A DNA stretch of 64,000 bases from JANMGV01 sp037440405 (GCA_037440405.1 JBBIUE010000019.1:1-64000), one strand, 5' to 3'. Shown: positions 35,080 through 44,842, counted from the first letter of the stretch. The notes: generated by a model not told the origin, from the letters alone. Made by a program: numbers and translations.

Positions 35080-36060
35080 TTACCGACGGGCAGTTCGGAT
35101 TCCGCTACCGACATATACCTTACAATCATCAACGATCACCGGTGTACTCCAGTTCCTACCATTGTCGCCATTCACTGTGTTGAAGAAGAAGGTGCGAAAT
35201 CGCTCGCAGCGGTAACCATAGGGAAATTGAGACGCTAAGTAATCCTCTGCCGTCAGGTCCTCAACTCCGGGACGAGCGTAATAGTGAACCATCCCATCTG
35301 GTGTAAAACTCATCCCAAGCGTCCACCAACCCAAGGTTTGCAGTTCTGGACCCCGAAAATCTCCGCCGTTACGGTCGGCCCGTATCCGAAAATGAACCGA
35401 GTCGGTTGGCGTTCCATTGCGATTCTGACTTTCGCGAACAATGAACAATCCAGGCCAATAAACCTCATCTTTTTGCTGCGAAGAAGAAAATAAGAACTTC
35501 TGCTTCGTCTCCATGATTCTTGTTTCGACGGCGGCCCGGAACGCGAAATGAGGCCCGTTTCGCCGTTTCCACTCTTCAATCGGTGGTAAGTAAATTCGGG
35601 CAGTGACGCTTGGAGTCTGACTGACCGGAATGGCCCCGCCGTTTCGATATTGAACATTGGCTATGAAATCATCTTGGTGCATCTTGTGGCTGGGTTGGTT
35701 GGGGATACCTGTGTAAAGTGACTGCAGCAATAGAGCGCCTTCGCTGCCGGGTAGTCCTCCCGGTGGAGTTGGAACTCGCTTGATGACGTCGGGATGGCCT
35801 CGCTTAACGCCTTCATACCATCGGCCGTTCGTTGATTTGCCGAGTGGCTGGCGTTGCTTCTCGTCGATGTCCTCGGTGCTTTTGGGGTTGTTGAAGACGT
35901 AATCCCACGACTCATCTTCGAAGTCATCACCCACATTGGTCAATTGCGATCCGGAGCCAGGAACAACCGGCCTTTGTGGTGCGGCATCCGCTGTGCTGTA
36001 AAGGATACCGGTCACGAAAATGCCTACCGCTGACAGCTTCACTAGGCTTGAAGAGCGCAT
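35080..36060 (-). CDS. Exported protein of unknown function
   Basis: A 326-residue secreted protein with a signal peptide (VGIFVTGILYSTADA before APQRP) and a GGAGGG site 8 bases before the ATG at 36060. I do not recognise the family. The mature part is rich in Trp, Tyr, Arg and Gly and has many short strand-like pieces, such as SVTARIYLPPIEEW, HFAFRAAVETRIME and GWWTLGMSFTPDGMVHYYARPG, which would fit a beta-sandwich (LamG or carbohydrate-binding type). The end reads VIVDDCKVYVGSG. Cysteines are few. It is upstream-adjacent to the zinc-ribbon gene on the same strand, separated by about 80 bases. Confidence 0.75.
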   Translation of the reverse strand: MRSSSLVKLSAVGIFVTGILYSTADAAPQRPVVPGSGSQLTNVGDDFEDESWDYVFNNPKSTEDIDEKQRQPLGKSTNGRWYEGVKRGHPDVIKRVPTPPGGLPGSEGALLLQSLYTGIPNQPSHKMHQDDFIANVQYRNGGAIPVSQTPSVTARIYLPPIEEWKRRNGPHFAFRAAVETRIMETKQKFLFSSSQQKDEVYWPGLFIVRESQNRNGTPTDSVHFRIRADRNGGDFRGPELQTLGWWTLGMSFTPDGMVHYYARPGVEDLTAEDYLASQFPYGYRCERFRTFFFNTVNGDNGRNWSTPVIVDDCKVYVGSGIRTARR

Positions 36061-36488
36061 CCTGTAACCCTCCGATGATTCAGAGCCGATTCTGGGAGAT
36101 CTTCGATCTCATGTTGATGACATACAATCGGATTGATCGGCTCGATTGTTAATTTCGGAACGCAGAAAAACACGGTGTCGGTACAAGCCTTACCATTCGA
36201 TATCTGAGCCCAAGTTCTCGATCTTCCATGATCGTCAAATCTCACAATCGTTGTATTCGTTTCTTTCGGATAGAGAAACTTTGCTTGCTGGAGAAAATGC
36301 GGTGTCCAGTTAAGCAGTAACGGACGACACATTCGATGAAAGCAGTGAAAATTTGCGGTTCTTCCGGTTTGAATTCTTGAACGCGGCGGTCGCCCGATTC
36401 CACGAAAGCGAGGATCGAGGCTACGGGCCGAAGTTGTCAAGAACGGATCGGTTTCAATTGGAGTTCCATTTTTCTGGAGACCCTATCG
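36061..36488. other. Divergent intergenic region
   Basis: This stretch lies between two exported-protein genes that face away from each other. I see no gene and no repeat. It should hold both promoters. GGAG about 11 bases before 36489 is the likely ribosome site of the next gene. Confidence 0.5.
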
Positions 36489-36974
36489 ATGCGTTTTGTT
36501 GCTTCTGCTCTGCTTAGCCTTGTTGCTATTAGCTTTGCTGGTTCCTCTGCGAATGCAGGTTTGTTCAATCGCGGCTGCGGCTGCGATCCGGCACCTACCT
36601 GCGGTTGCGAAATCGCCGCACCATCCTGCGGTTGTGAAATGTCTTCCTGCTGCGACAGTGGTTGTGGATCGCGAATGGGCTTCCTGAGCCGATTCCGAGG
36701 CCGGCTCAACGCCTGTTGTCCCACATCCTGCTGTGAAGCAGCTCCTTCTTGCTGCTCGGCGGCACCATCCTGTGGTTGCGAAACGGTTGCACCTAGCTGT
36801 GGATGCGAAGCATCGAGCTGCTGCGATCCATGTGCATCGGCTTGCCGACCAAACATCCTGCAGAACCTTCGCGCTCGTTTGGCATCTCGCCGAGCTTGCT
36901 GCGTTCCTTCGTGCTGCAGTGCTGCACCATCGTGCGGTAGCGAAATCGTTGCACCTAGCTGCGGTTGCAACTGA
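36489..36974 (+). CDS. Small cysteine-rich exported repeat protein
   Basis: A 161-residue protein with a signal peptide (LLSLVAISFAGSSANA). I count 30 cysteines. They occur in short repeats of the type APSCGCE, SSCCD and APSCCS, separated by two basic linkers (GFLSRFRGRLNA and NILQNLRARLASRRA). The high cysteine content in an exported protein suggests disulfide cross-linking or metal binding. Such proteins are known from planctomycete cell surfaces but have no defined function. The DNA repeats with the protein, so copy number of the motif may vary between strains. A strong terminator follows at 37058. Confidence 0.8.
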   Translation: MRFVASALLSLVAISFAGSSANAGLFNRGCGCDPAPTCGCEIAAPSCGCEMSSCCDSGCGSRMGFLSRFRGRLNACCPTSCCEAAPSCCSAAPSCGCETVAPSCGCEASSCCDPCASACRPNILQNLRARLASRRACCVPSCCSAAPSCGSEIVAPSCGCN

Positions 36975-37057
36975 GATCCCATCGACAACGTTGTTTCAAC
37001 GAAACAAGCTAGGAATCGTCGCTCTCACCCTCCAAGCGTGAATCGTGGAAACTCGCG

Positions 37058-37096
37058 AACTCGGCTGGCCGTCACCCAGCCGAGTTTTGTTTTTTG
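37058..37096 (+). terminator. Rho-independent terminator after the cysteine-rich gene
   Basis: A perfect 11-bp stem pairs AACTCGGCTGG (37058-37068) with its complement at 37076-37086 around a 7-base loop. It runs straight into TTGTTTTTTG. This is the strongest intrinsic terminator in the window, 84 bases after the stop codon. Confidence 0.9.
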
Positions 37097-37160
37097 TTCG
37101 ACGTTTCCAATCGCACCGAAAAATTTCGAAGAGCTGGATTCAGGCGGATGAAACCTTGTT

Positions 37161-37291
37161 ACTATTCACGCCTCACGCGCGAGCCGCCGCAAATTTGGCG
37201 AGTAGCGATGTCCGCTGGCTTCCAAAGATGCCGCGCCAAACTTGCTCTGGCCTTGCGGTTAAGCGAAGCTCCTGACTCCATTGGTGAACGC
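37161..37291. repeat. 130-bp dispersed repeat family 2, copy 2
   Basis: It aligns end to end with 6531-6660, with about 94 matches in 131 positions and a one-base gap. The ends are ATTCACG and GGTGAACG, an inverted repeat less perfect than in copy 1. Like copy 1 it is intergenic, here between a terminator and the end of an operon. Confidence 0.7.
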
Positions 37292-37476
37292 TTCCGAACC
37301 GTTGAACTACACCGAACCGTTGCCTCGACGCACATCCAAAAAGGGATCAGCGAGCTGTCCTTGCGGTTCGTCGATCCATTCGCTATCGATCCTCTTAGCG
37401 AGTCCACCAAGAGCTTCTCTTCTGAGGAGAGGCAATCAAGGTATTCCGGCGCGTAGCGGTCGTTTGCCCTCTTCAT

Positions 37477-39036
37477 TCAGAGAGTAGCCGCCGCCATAAT
37501 TTTGGCTTGCGTAGCTTCGGACCGCTCCATGGAAGCGGTGATTCTGCCTTCGCTGAGAACGAGTATCCGATCGCTAAGCGTCAATAACTCCGGCAGTTCG
37601 CTCGATGTGACGATGACGCTCAAGCCCTCTCGGCACAGCGACTTGATAATCGCGTACAGCTCTGCCTTAGCCCCGACATCGACACCACGCGTTGGATCGT
37701 CGAGCAATAATATTTTCGGGTTCGTCAGAAGCCAACGACCGACAATACACTTTTGCTGATTGCCGCCACTCAGGCCAGTGATTGCCGCCCACAGCCCTGG
37801 AGTCTTGACTTGCAGATTGTTGGCGATCGCCGTGCAAGCATCATGTTCTTTCGCTCCGGACAGGAAGCCCATCCTTCGAAAGGCCCGCAATTGACTCATT
37901 GCCATATTCTTACCAACGTTCATCGCCGGAAAGATGCCCAAGCGTTTGCGATCTTCGGTAACGAGGGCAACTCCGCGCTCATATGCAGTTTTTGGATGGC
38001 GGGGAGCGTATGGTTTACCGAATAGCTCCATGGTCCCGGAAGGTCGCATGGCAGAAGCACCGAACAAACACTCCAACAGCTCTGTTCGTCCCGCTCCCAT
38101 GAGACCGGCGATCCCCAGTATCTCGCCTCGACGCAAGTCAAAGCTGATGTCCTTGAGTCGATATCCGCGAGCGTGCCCTGGCCAAGCGAGGTTGAGGTTC
38201 CGAACTTTTAGGACCAGTTCTTCAGAAGGCTTGGATTCCTGAAGCTGAATGTCATTGAGCGCACGACCCACCATCAGCTCCGTGATCTGCGCTGGGTTGG
38301 TTTCATCACGCCTTAGAGTCTTGATTAGAGTTCCATCGCGAAGAACCGAAATACGATCGGCCAAATGGAACACCTCGTCCATCTTATGAGAAATGTAGAG
38401 AATGGTCTTGCCTCGCTGGCGCAGCTTGGCAATCACGCGATAAAGCCGTTCGACCTCGCCTTCCGTCAGCGCACTGGTCGGTTCATCCATGATCAAGATT
38501 CGGCTATCGAGACTTAGCGCTTTTGCAATCTCGACCAATTGCTGATCACCCACGCGTAGGCTTCCTGCCGTCACTCGAGGATCGACATGGCATTCCAGTT
38601 CTCGAAGCAGTGATTTCGAGACCTCGTCCATCGATCGCTCATTCAAGAAGCAGTAGAGGCTCCTTCGCTCCCGCCCAAGAAAAATATTGGCAGCGACCGA
38701 CAGCTTGTCGACGATATTGAGTTCTTGATGAATGATGCTGATGCCCGCCCGCTCTGCATCGCGCGTGCTCTTGAATTCTACGGGGTTGCCGTCAATCACG
38801 AGTCGTCCGTCATATTGACGAATCACGCCGGAGAGAATCTTCATCAGCGTACTCTTGCCAGCACCATTTTCACCGCAGATCGCATGGAGTTCGCCCAGCT
38901 CGATACCGAGCGAGACATTCGATAGAGCTCGCACTCCTGGAAACGACTTACCGATCGACTCTAAGCGCACAATGTCGCCGCGAGTCGCTTCCGCGTGCTT
39001 TGGTGGATCGGGAATGGGTAGGGAAAGGTTAGTCAC
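37477..39036 (-). CDS. Ribose-type ABC transporter ATP-binding protein (RbsA-like)
   Basis: A 519-residue protein with two fused ABC domains, the layout of RbsA/MglA/XylG sugar importers. Domain 1 has Walker A GENGAGKSTLMK, signature LRVGDQQLVEIAKAL and Walker B ILIMDEPTSAL. Domain 2 has the degenerate Walker A GLMGAGRTELLE, the intact signature LSGGNQQKCIVGRWL and ILLLDDPTRGVDVGAKAE. The reduced P-loop in domain 2 is normal for this family. It lies 33 bases after the permease gene and is the last gene of the importer operon. The transported sugar cannot be told from sequence. Confidence 0.93.
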   Translation of the reverse strand: MTNLSLPIPDPPKHAEATRGDIVRLESIGKSFPGVRALSNVSLGIELGELHAICGENGAGKSTLMKILSGVIRQYDGRLVIDGNPVEFKSTRDAERAGISIIHQELNIVDKLSVAANIFLGRERRSLYCFLNERSMDEVSKSLLRELECHVDPRVTAGSLRVGDQQLVEIAKALSLDSRILIMDEPTSALTEGEVERLYRVIAKLRQRGKTILYISHKMDEVFHLADRISVLRDGTLIKTLRRDETNPAQITELMVGRALNDIQLQESKPSEELVLKVRNLNLAWPGHARGYRLKDISFDLRRGEILGIAGLMGAGRTELLECLFGASAMRPSGTMELFGKPYAPRHPKTAYERGVALVTEDRKRLGIFPAMNVGKNMAMSQLRAFRRMGFLSGAKEHDACTAIANNLQVKTPGLWAAITGLSGGNQQKCIVGRWLLTNPKILLLDDPTRGVDVGAKAELYAIIKSLCREGLSVIVTSSELPELLTLSDRILVLSEGRITASMERSEATQAKIMAAATL

Positions 39037-39069
39037 GAGAGGCTCAAGTCGATCTGATGGTCGAACGTC

Positions 39070-40287
39070 TCATCTGGACGATTTTACGTATTCGAGAAAG
39101 GCAAGCAGTTCGAAAAGAGTGAGTGTTATCAGAAAAAGAACCAAACCGGTAATGGGCCCTACAGTGGTCAGCATGATGAGTCCCGTGAGTAGAGACAGAA
39201 CCACAATCGCTGCCTGACCCAACGCTCCTTCGAAAAGCCTTCGACCCGAACTTCCGAAATCTTGGAGTTGGCTGAAGGTGACCGCTAGTACTACGACGAT
39301 GCCAACGATTAAACCTTCCCAGATATCGGCACCTGACTTGATGATTTTGGCCACAACATCAATCACCACCCGGAGGAATAGGGCACCAAGAATGGTACCG
39401 CTGACTGTCCCGATGCCGCCTTGTAAGCTACATCCACCGACCACAGCCGCCGCAATGGCATTGAGTTCATGACCACGCCCCTGATTTACGGGGGCAGAAA
39501 CACCCTCGTTGGCAATGTAGAAAATCCCCGCAAGGGAGGCTGTCATTGCTCCGAACACATAAGCGAACCATTTGAGTCGATCGGTTTGAATACCGCTTAG
39601 CCTAGCAGCTTGTTCGTTGCCTCCCATGGCATAGATGTGGCGTCCGAGGACGGTCCAGCGCAATATAATCCACGTTGCAATCGACAAAAGGATGAAGGTA
39701 CAAACCCAAATCCAGACGTGCGCAGGTTCTCGCAGCCAATTAAAGAACGGCTGATCGATGGGGACTTGCGATTTCCGAGCTCCTTCATACGTCTTCGTAA
39801 CGTATTCACACAATACTCGAGCGAGCGAGCGAAGGCCGACCAACGAACTCAACGTCGCCACAAAGGGCGGAAGGCGAATACTGGTGACCAACCATGCGTG
39901 AAACGTCCCCACAACAAAGCCGGACAACAGTCCCGCAGCAATGCCAATGGCTACGATCGCATTGTTCGGCAGGACACCTTGCAGGGGCCCTTTCTCAAGA
40001 AAGATCATCGTACATGCGATCGCGGTTCCACTGAAGGCGATCATCGATCCAGCCGACAAATCAATGCCACCTGAGATGATCACCATCATTGAACCGAGTG
40101 CGAAAATTCCAAGCAACGACGTTTGCCTTGCAATCTCGATCGCATTGGTCGAGGCATCGTACCAGTAAGATTGATTGGAATCGAGAATCAATCCCAACAA
40201 CAAGACGACCACGACAGCGATGAGCAGTACGAATTCGTTGAGTCGAAAGCCGACTCTCGCGAAAAAGGATCGCTGCTGTTCCATCAT
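39070..40287 (-). CDS. Ribose-type ABC transporter permease (RbsC-like)
   Basis: A 405-residue inner-membrane permease of the RbsC family. Characteristic pieces are MVIISGGIDLSAGSMIAFSG, which is 20 residues, and FVVGTFHAWLVTSIRLPPFVATL, seen here as LVTSIRLPPFVATLSS. The later parts are GGNEQAARLSGI and AAAVVGGCSLQGGIGTVSG. The family has about 8 to 10 helices. The length is larger than the usual 320 because of a C-terminal part with two more hydrophobic segments (VLSLLTGLIMLTTVG and GLVLFLITLTLFELL). Its ATG overlaps the stop of the binding-protein gene in ATGA, pointing to translational coupling. Confidence 0.92.
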   Translation of the reverse strand: MMEQQRSFFARVGFRLNEFVLLIAVVVVLLLGLILDSNQSYWYDASTNAIEIARQTSLLGIFALGSMMVIISGGIDLSAGSMIAFSGTAIACTMIFLEKGPLQGVLPNNAIVAIGIAAGLLSGFVVGTFHAWLVTSIRLPPFVATLSSLVGLRSLARVLCEYVTKTYEGARKSQVPIDQPFFNWLREPAHVWIWVCTFILLSIATWIILRWTVLGRHIYAMGGNEQAARLSGIQTDRLKWFAYVFGAMTASLAGIFYIANEGVSAPVNQGRGHELNAIAAAVVGGCSLQGGIGTVSGTILGALFLRVVIDVVAKIIKSGADIWEGLIVGIVVVLAVTFSQLQDFGSSGRRLFEGALGQAAIVVLSLLTGLIMLTTVGPITGLVLFLITLTLFELLAFLEYVKSSR

Positions 40288-41456
40288 GAGCTCTTCAAGC
40301 CGAATTTGGCGAGCCACGCCTTAAATTCATCGATCGTCATGAACTCGACGACCTTCGCGTCGAAGTCATCCTTCTTTAGATCTGATTCCCCGTTTGGTAC
40401 GACAAGACGGAGCCCGGTCGTGTAGATATCGCCATCGGCTTCTCCGAAATTTGGAAACATCTCCTTTTCGACGGAATCGTCTCCAAGAACCATTGCGGAA
40501 AGCAATCGGGCGCTTTGGAAGCCCATGTCGAACGGGTTCTGCACGAGCATCGCATCGATCCGCCCCTTTTCCATTTCTTTGATCGCTTGTTCTTGGGCAT
40601 CGAACGTCACCACCACCAAATCCTTCTTAACTCCGGCCGCATCGACGGCGGTTGCAATCGCCGGTGCGTTATAGGCCCAGATACCGACCAAAGCGACCAA
40701 TTTTTGTTTGTGATTCGAAATCGCATTTCGGACGTTTTCGAGAGCGCGGGTGCGGTCGGTTTCGTCGCTCATCCGGTCGATTTCTTCAAACGCACTGCCG
40801 ATACCTCGTTTGAAACCGTCCATCCGACTGCGAGCATTATCGTTGTCGGTGTATCCTGCAAACTGTACATAGCCTCCCCCCGATCGATTTCGGACAGCGA
40901 GCAACTGAGATGCCGCTTTGCCGAGAATCTCACCTGCCGTATCGTTGTCGGTGCCGATGTAATATTTGCGCACATTCCGAAACTTGGATCGAAGCACGTC
41001 ACCGTCGACGGTGATCACTTTGACTCCACGGTTTTGCATTCGCTCCAACTCCTCAGCGATCGATGCGTTTTCCGCAGAAATGGCAGAGACTGCCAAGCCG
41101 ACCAAGTCAGATTGCGTAGCGAGTTGTCGCAACTTATCGATTTGCCCTTTGATCGAACCATCGGGAATTTCCATTTCCGCTTTCAAGCCCTTCGATGCGA
41201 GTTCGAAGTGCTTTGCTCCCTCATTCAACCCTTGTCGGCAGGCATCCCAAAACGGATCGTCCGTGTTGATCAAAAATACAATGCGCTTAGGGCTGCTCGG
41301 TGAGATCGAACGCGAGGCGGCACGATCGGAGGAGTTCGCTGTCCCAGCGTCTTTCTTCTGATCGCAACCGCCAAGCCAGACCAGGAGCGAGCACAGACTG
41401 AGAATGCCAAGTCGTTGCATGAACCAACGATCAAAACGCAGCAAATGGCGTGACAT
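40284..41456 (-). CDS. Ribose-type ABC transporter substrate-binding lipoprotein
   Basis: A 390-residue RbsB-like sugar-binding protein and the first gene of the importer operon. The signal ends in a lipobox (LLVWLGGC), so it is a lipoprotein anchored to a membrane. The mature part has the type I periplasmic binding fold: IVFLINTDDPFWDACRQGL, then DLVGLAVSAI, VKVITVDGDV, YYIGTDND and DLVVVTFDAQEQAIKEM. Family fragments DGDV and YIGTDN are in the sugar-contact region. The ATG at 41456 has GGGGA 8 bases before it; a start at 41420 would also give a signal peptide. No sugar kinase or isomerase is adjacent, so the sugar is unknown. Confidence 0.93.
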   Translation of the reverse strand: MSRHLLRFDRWFMQRLGILSLCSLLVWLGGCDQKKDAGTANSSDRAASRSISPSSPKRIVFLINTDDPFWDACRQGLNEGAKHFELASKGLKAEMEIPDGSIKGQIDKLRQLATQSDLVGLAVSAISAENASIAEELERMQNRGVKVITVDGDVLRSKFRNVRKYYIGTDNDTAGEILGKAASQLLAVRNRSGGGYVQFAGYTDNDNARSRMDGFKRGIGSAFEEIDRMSDETDRTRALENVRNAISNHKQKLVALVGIWAYNAPAIATAVDAAGVKKDLVVVTFDAQEQAIKEMEKGRIDAMLVQNPFDMGFQSARLLSAMVLGDDSVEKEMFPNFGEADGDIYTTGLRLVVPNGESDLKKDDFDAKVVEFMTIDEFKAWLAKFGLKSS

Positions 41457-41705
41457 TGAACGTCCCCAAGATGGAATCGAAATTGGATTTTGACAGTACT
41501 AAGAAGACCCAACGTAGCGAATGAATCCAGCGAATAAGCCGTCGAGTCGCAGCACGAAGGGACGATATTTTAACCTACCCTGTCATTCAATTCAATCAAG
41601 CGGACCCTAAGAAACTCAACCGTCGCTCGAAGGGCCGGACCTCATCGCACGCGAACGAACGCCTGTCAACGCGCGGACTGTTCTCGCACACGTAATGCGA
41701 AAGGA

Positions 41706-43919
41706 CTACTCAGGCCGGGGACCGTGTCCTTTTTCGGATGCCGCTTGATTGGCTTTTTCTTCGCGGCGCAGCTTGCGATAGGTGACGATTGCCTCGCCTG
41801 TCCAGATGACTCCAACGGCGAGTGAGGAAAGGATGCCCACAGTCGCATAGCTGAAGCTAATACCGTTCTGAATCGTCAGGAAAATCGCCGCACTGTAGCC
41901 GATCGAGGCCAGAGCGATTTTCGACTGAATTGTCGAAGTCATCCTTTTTGCCGTGCTGACGTGCAGTGCTGTGCGAGTGTTATTGTTTGCGATTTCTCGC
42001 ATAGCTGCGATATCGTTCGGCATCTCTTTTGTCGTTGGCCTGCGATGCGTTGGTTCTTGCGCGCTTCCGGACGGATTCGGAGTCGTCGGATTGCTGGTTG
42101 CCGACTCATTCATGGACTGCCGAAGGCTGGTTGTCAAAGGTGCCACGCTGGCGATGCGGCTCTCGCTCTGTGGAGGATCACTCTGAGGATTTGGAGCTCC
42201 TTCACCTCGGAGCCGCCGCAATAGTTGGGCCATGTAATCTTCAATGGATTCTTCTTCTCTCGACGAGGCATGCGGAGTTTGAACGTCCGCTGGTTGGTAC
42301 TGAGCAGGTTGGGATAATTCCTCATCTGCGAATCGCGGCTCTCGTTCCTCGAATGATCCCGCGGAATTCTCGTATCCATGAGAACCAAAATCGGATGACT
42401 CCGATTCAGATGCACTTTCATCCTGGCCATCGAGCTTCCAAATCCGCGCATCTACCTTCGGCTCGCTGTCCCACGGCTCTTCGTCGCTTGCCGAAGCTTC
42501 GTTGTACGTGCCGACATCCACACGCTCGTTATCGTTGAATGACGCCTCAACATCGAGGTAAGTCCGAGCTTCGGATTCAGGGTGGATCGATGGTTCTTCC
42601 GCCCAACTTGCGTCCTCCTCGTCGATCTCCCCCTCAACGTTCGTCGATGATTGCGCGTCGTCGCTTAGGCTACGAGCAAAGGCAGAATGCCTGAATGACG
42701 CGGTCGGATCAAAAGGTACAAACGAAGGCTCATATCGATGCTCGGATTCGTATTCCATGTCGTTTTCGAGCGGCTCGTGAGCAACTTCTTCCCGCTGTTG
42801 CTGCTGTCCAAGGTTGGTTTGGTTCGACAACTGATTTGGCTCAATGTCAGGCAACGAGGATAATCGTCGGTATTCTTCATCGCCAGCAGAACTACCATTC
42901 CGAGAACCATCGTCGTCGACTCGAGCGGCATGTCGCTCCCAGGGGACATGTTCAGGCTTCCCCATCCATTCATCACGCATTTGAGCTAAGAACGATTCCA
43001 AGCGTTCAGAGCGATCCTCGATCGAGCGAATCTGTTCTGACAGTTCGTCCCTTCCTTCGTTTCGCGTCGCCAGCGCGAAATCATTGAGCGATCCCTTGAT
43101 CTCGGAGCGGAAAGCTTGAAGGTCCAAATGCATGCCGACCAGTTTTTGTTGAATTCCATGAAGAGCGCTAACAAGCTCCGAGGTGACATCCGTCGAGGGA
43201 ACGAATTGCTTGTGGTTTGTGATGGTATCCTGAAACGACTGCAGGACGGCCGAAAGGTGCTCATCCTTCTGATCGAGCAATTCGCGAATGCGAGCATCCA
43301 TCTCATCGACCAACCTCGTCGCGTGTTCATGCTCAAACTCCGGACGAGTTTGAACAGGCGCATTGCTGTTCAAGAGTTGCTCCCGAACGTCTTGAAGTGT
43401 GTCTCGAATCGGAAGGAGAAGCTCTTCGACGATCTGCTTGAGCTCTGCGGACGACTGTCCTTCCTCAGCTAGCACCTGATGATCCAAACCACCTGGTGGA
43501 ATCGGAGTTGCCGAGTCTTGTTGTGGCTCGCGTTCCTTCATTTTCTGTTCTGCGATCCACTTGGCAGCTTCGGGAAAGGGCACAACTCGGAGTACAATGC
43601 TATTGACTTGCAGATGCGCAGAGTGATCGAACAACCACTCGCGAACTAAGCGATCATCGACTCGAATGACACCTTCAAGCGATCGAACGAAGACATTGCG
43701 TTTGCCAAAGTTCAGAACCGCATGGACGGGTGCCAATTCCGAATCTTCAATGCAAATCGAACAGTCGCGGTGCGATCCGATCGAGACCTGACGTTGGAGT
43801 GCCTGCCATCGGTGGCAAACGCGCCCATCGGAATTCAACTGTTCGATGATCCCGACGACGTGGTTGCCGTTCTCGTTCCTTCGACGAAAAGTTCGCGTTG
43901 CGACACGTGATGATCTCAT
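41706..43919 (-). CDS. FHA-domain protein with coiled coil and C-terminal membrane helices
   Basis: A 737-residue protein with a recognisable but unusual layout. Residues 35-110 form an FHA domain, which binds phosphothreonine peptides: VSIGSHRDCSICIEDSELAPVHAVL has the SxR-type core (GSHRDCSI) and a histidine (PVHA). A helical, probably coiled-coil region follows (about 145-310, for example VEELLLPIRDTLQDVREQLL, 20 residues). A long acidic, disordered region with many Glu, Ser and Asp covers about 320-620. Two hydrophobic helices (IALASIGYSAAIFLT and TVGILSSLAVGVIWTG) and a basic tail close the protein. So the FHA domain is cytoplasmic and anchored by the C-terminus. No kinase lies next to it. 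Its function is unknown. Confidence 0.8.
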   Translation of the reverse strand: MRSSRVATRTFRRRNENGNHVVGIIEQLNSDGRVCHRWQALQRQVSIGSHRDCSICIEDSELAPVHAVLNFGKRNVFVRSLEGVIRVDDRLVREWLFDHSAHLQVNSIVLRVVPFPEAAKWIAEQKMKEREPQQDSATPIPPGGLDHQVLAEEGQSSAELKQIVEELLLPIRDTLQDVREQLLNSNAPVQTRPEFEHEHATRLVDEMDARIRELLDQKDEHLSAVLQSFQDTITNHKQFVPSTDVTSELVSALHGIQQKLVGMHLDLQAFRSEIKGSLNDFALATRNEGRDELSEQIRSIEDRSERLESFLAQMRDEWMGKPEHVPWERHAARVDDDGSRNGSSAGDEEYRRLSSLPDIEPNQLSNQTNLGQQQQREEVAHEPLENDMEYESEHRYEPSFVPFDPTASFRHSAFARSLSDDAQSSTNVEGEIDEEDASWAEEPSIHPESEARTYLDVEASFNDNERVDVGTYNEASASDEEPWDSEPKVDARIWKLDGQDESASESESSDFGSHGYENSAGSFEEREPRFADEELSQPAQYQPADVQTPHASSREEESIEDYMAQLLRRLRGEGAPNPQSDPPQSESRIASVAPLTTSLRQSMNESATSNPTTPNPSGSAQEPTHRRPTTKEMPNDIAAMREIANNNTRTALHVSTAKRMTSTIQSKIALASIGYSAAIFLTIQNGISFSYATVGILSSLAVGVIWTGEAIVTYRKLRREEKANQAASEKGHGPRPE

Positions 43920-44413
43920 GGAATGACTCGACGACTGAATTTCGAACGAACGGAAGCGCGGATGTTAGCAACGCACTCGTCCCGCGCAAGTTTGGGCTTT
44001 TCAGATTGTTATCGGACCTGGAACTTCAAAAGAATTCCAACGATCGGCTTGACTTTGCTTTTCTTACCCAGATTTACATATTCGGGTTTGATCGATTGAA
44101 CCGGTTGTGCTGTTTTTCCAGATACAGGCAGAGGGAATTTCGCTTCAAATTCCTGGATGAACCGAAATCGCTAAACGTTCAGGCTTGATCCGGGCTACCA
44201 TGCTGCCTATTAATTAGTCAGTCCTTTGCGCGAAAATGGGCATAGTGGTCAGCCTTCCCATCAAAATAATCGTTGCAAAGCGAACATGGTTGCGTAAAAG
44301 TGCGTCTAAGGCTCGCAAAGTGAACTAGGGGAGGGGTAGGTGCGTACTATCTTTCCATTCGGACGGAATCGACCCATCGACAGGAGATACAACTCGGCAG
44401 AAAGGGTAACGAA
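43920..44413. other. Divergent intergenic region
   Basis: About 490 bases between the FHA gene and the DksA-like gene, with no gene that I can support. No strong inverted repeat or recognised operator is visible. Confidence 0.5.
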
Positions 44414-44842
44414 GTGGCAAAAGGCAAAAAGAAACCAATAACCGCCGCTAGAAAACAAGCTCTGAAAAAGTTGCGAGAAGTGCTGATTCGCCGCCGCGAG
44501 GCACTGCGAATGGCGCTGGCTGGTGACCTGAGCTTGCTGCGCGAACTTGCGGATGAAGGTGGCGATGTAATGGATGTTGCCATGGAAACTGCCAACGATG
44601 AAATCAGCAGCCAGCTCGCCGAAGTCGAGAGTCGCGAATTGGGTCGAATCGATGAAGCTCTTGAACGGATACGCGAGGGTGTCTACGGGAATTGTGACGG
44701 TTGCGACAAGCCGATCCCGCTTGCTCGACTGCAAGTTCTTCCTTACGCCACGATGTGTATCGAATGTCAGCGAAAGTCCGACATGGAAGCCGGTTCGAAC
44801 GCGAGGTTCGGTGCAAGCGGCCCTGCGAATTTCCCTCATTGA
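44414..44842 (+). CDS. DksA/TraR-type zinc finger protein
   Basis: A 142-residue member of the DksA/TraR family. DksA enters the RNA polymerase secondary channel and modifies initiation together with ppGpp. The helical N-terminus holds the DVMDVA motif (Asp 51 and 54), matching the acidic tip of DksA. The zinc site has C94 and C97 (CDGC) and C115 and C118 (CIEC), all four present. A basic N-terminal stretch (KGKKKPITAARKQ) is an addition. It is shorter than E. coli DksA (151) but complete. Whether it acts as true DksA or as a simpler TraR-like protein cannot be decided. Confidence 0.87.
   Translation: MAKGKKKPITAARKQALKKLREVLIRRREALRMALAGDLSLLRELADEGGDVMDVAMETANDEISSQLAEVESRELGRIDEALERIREGVYGNCDGCDKPIPLARLQVLPYATMCIECQRKSDMEAGSNARFGASGPANFPH

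Larger units (their letters stand above)
36975..37476. other. Intergenic region with a terminator and a repeat
   Basis: This stretch between the cysteine-rich gene and the 3' end of the ABC transporter operon has no gene. It holds a rho-independent terminator (37058-37096) and copy 2 of the 130-bp repeat family (37161-37291). Confidence 0.6.

Noticed and set aside
36042..36440. 132-residue open frame on the minus strand
   Set aside because: It overlaps the start of the exported gene at 36060 and shows no coding character.
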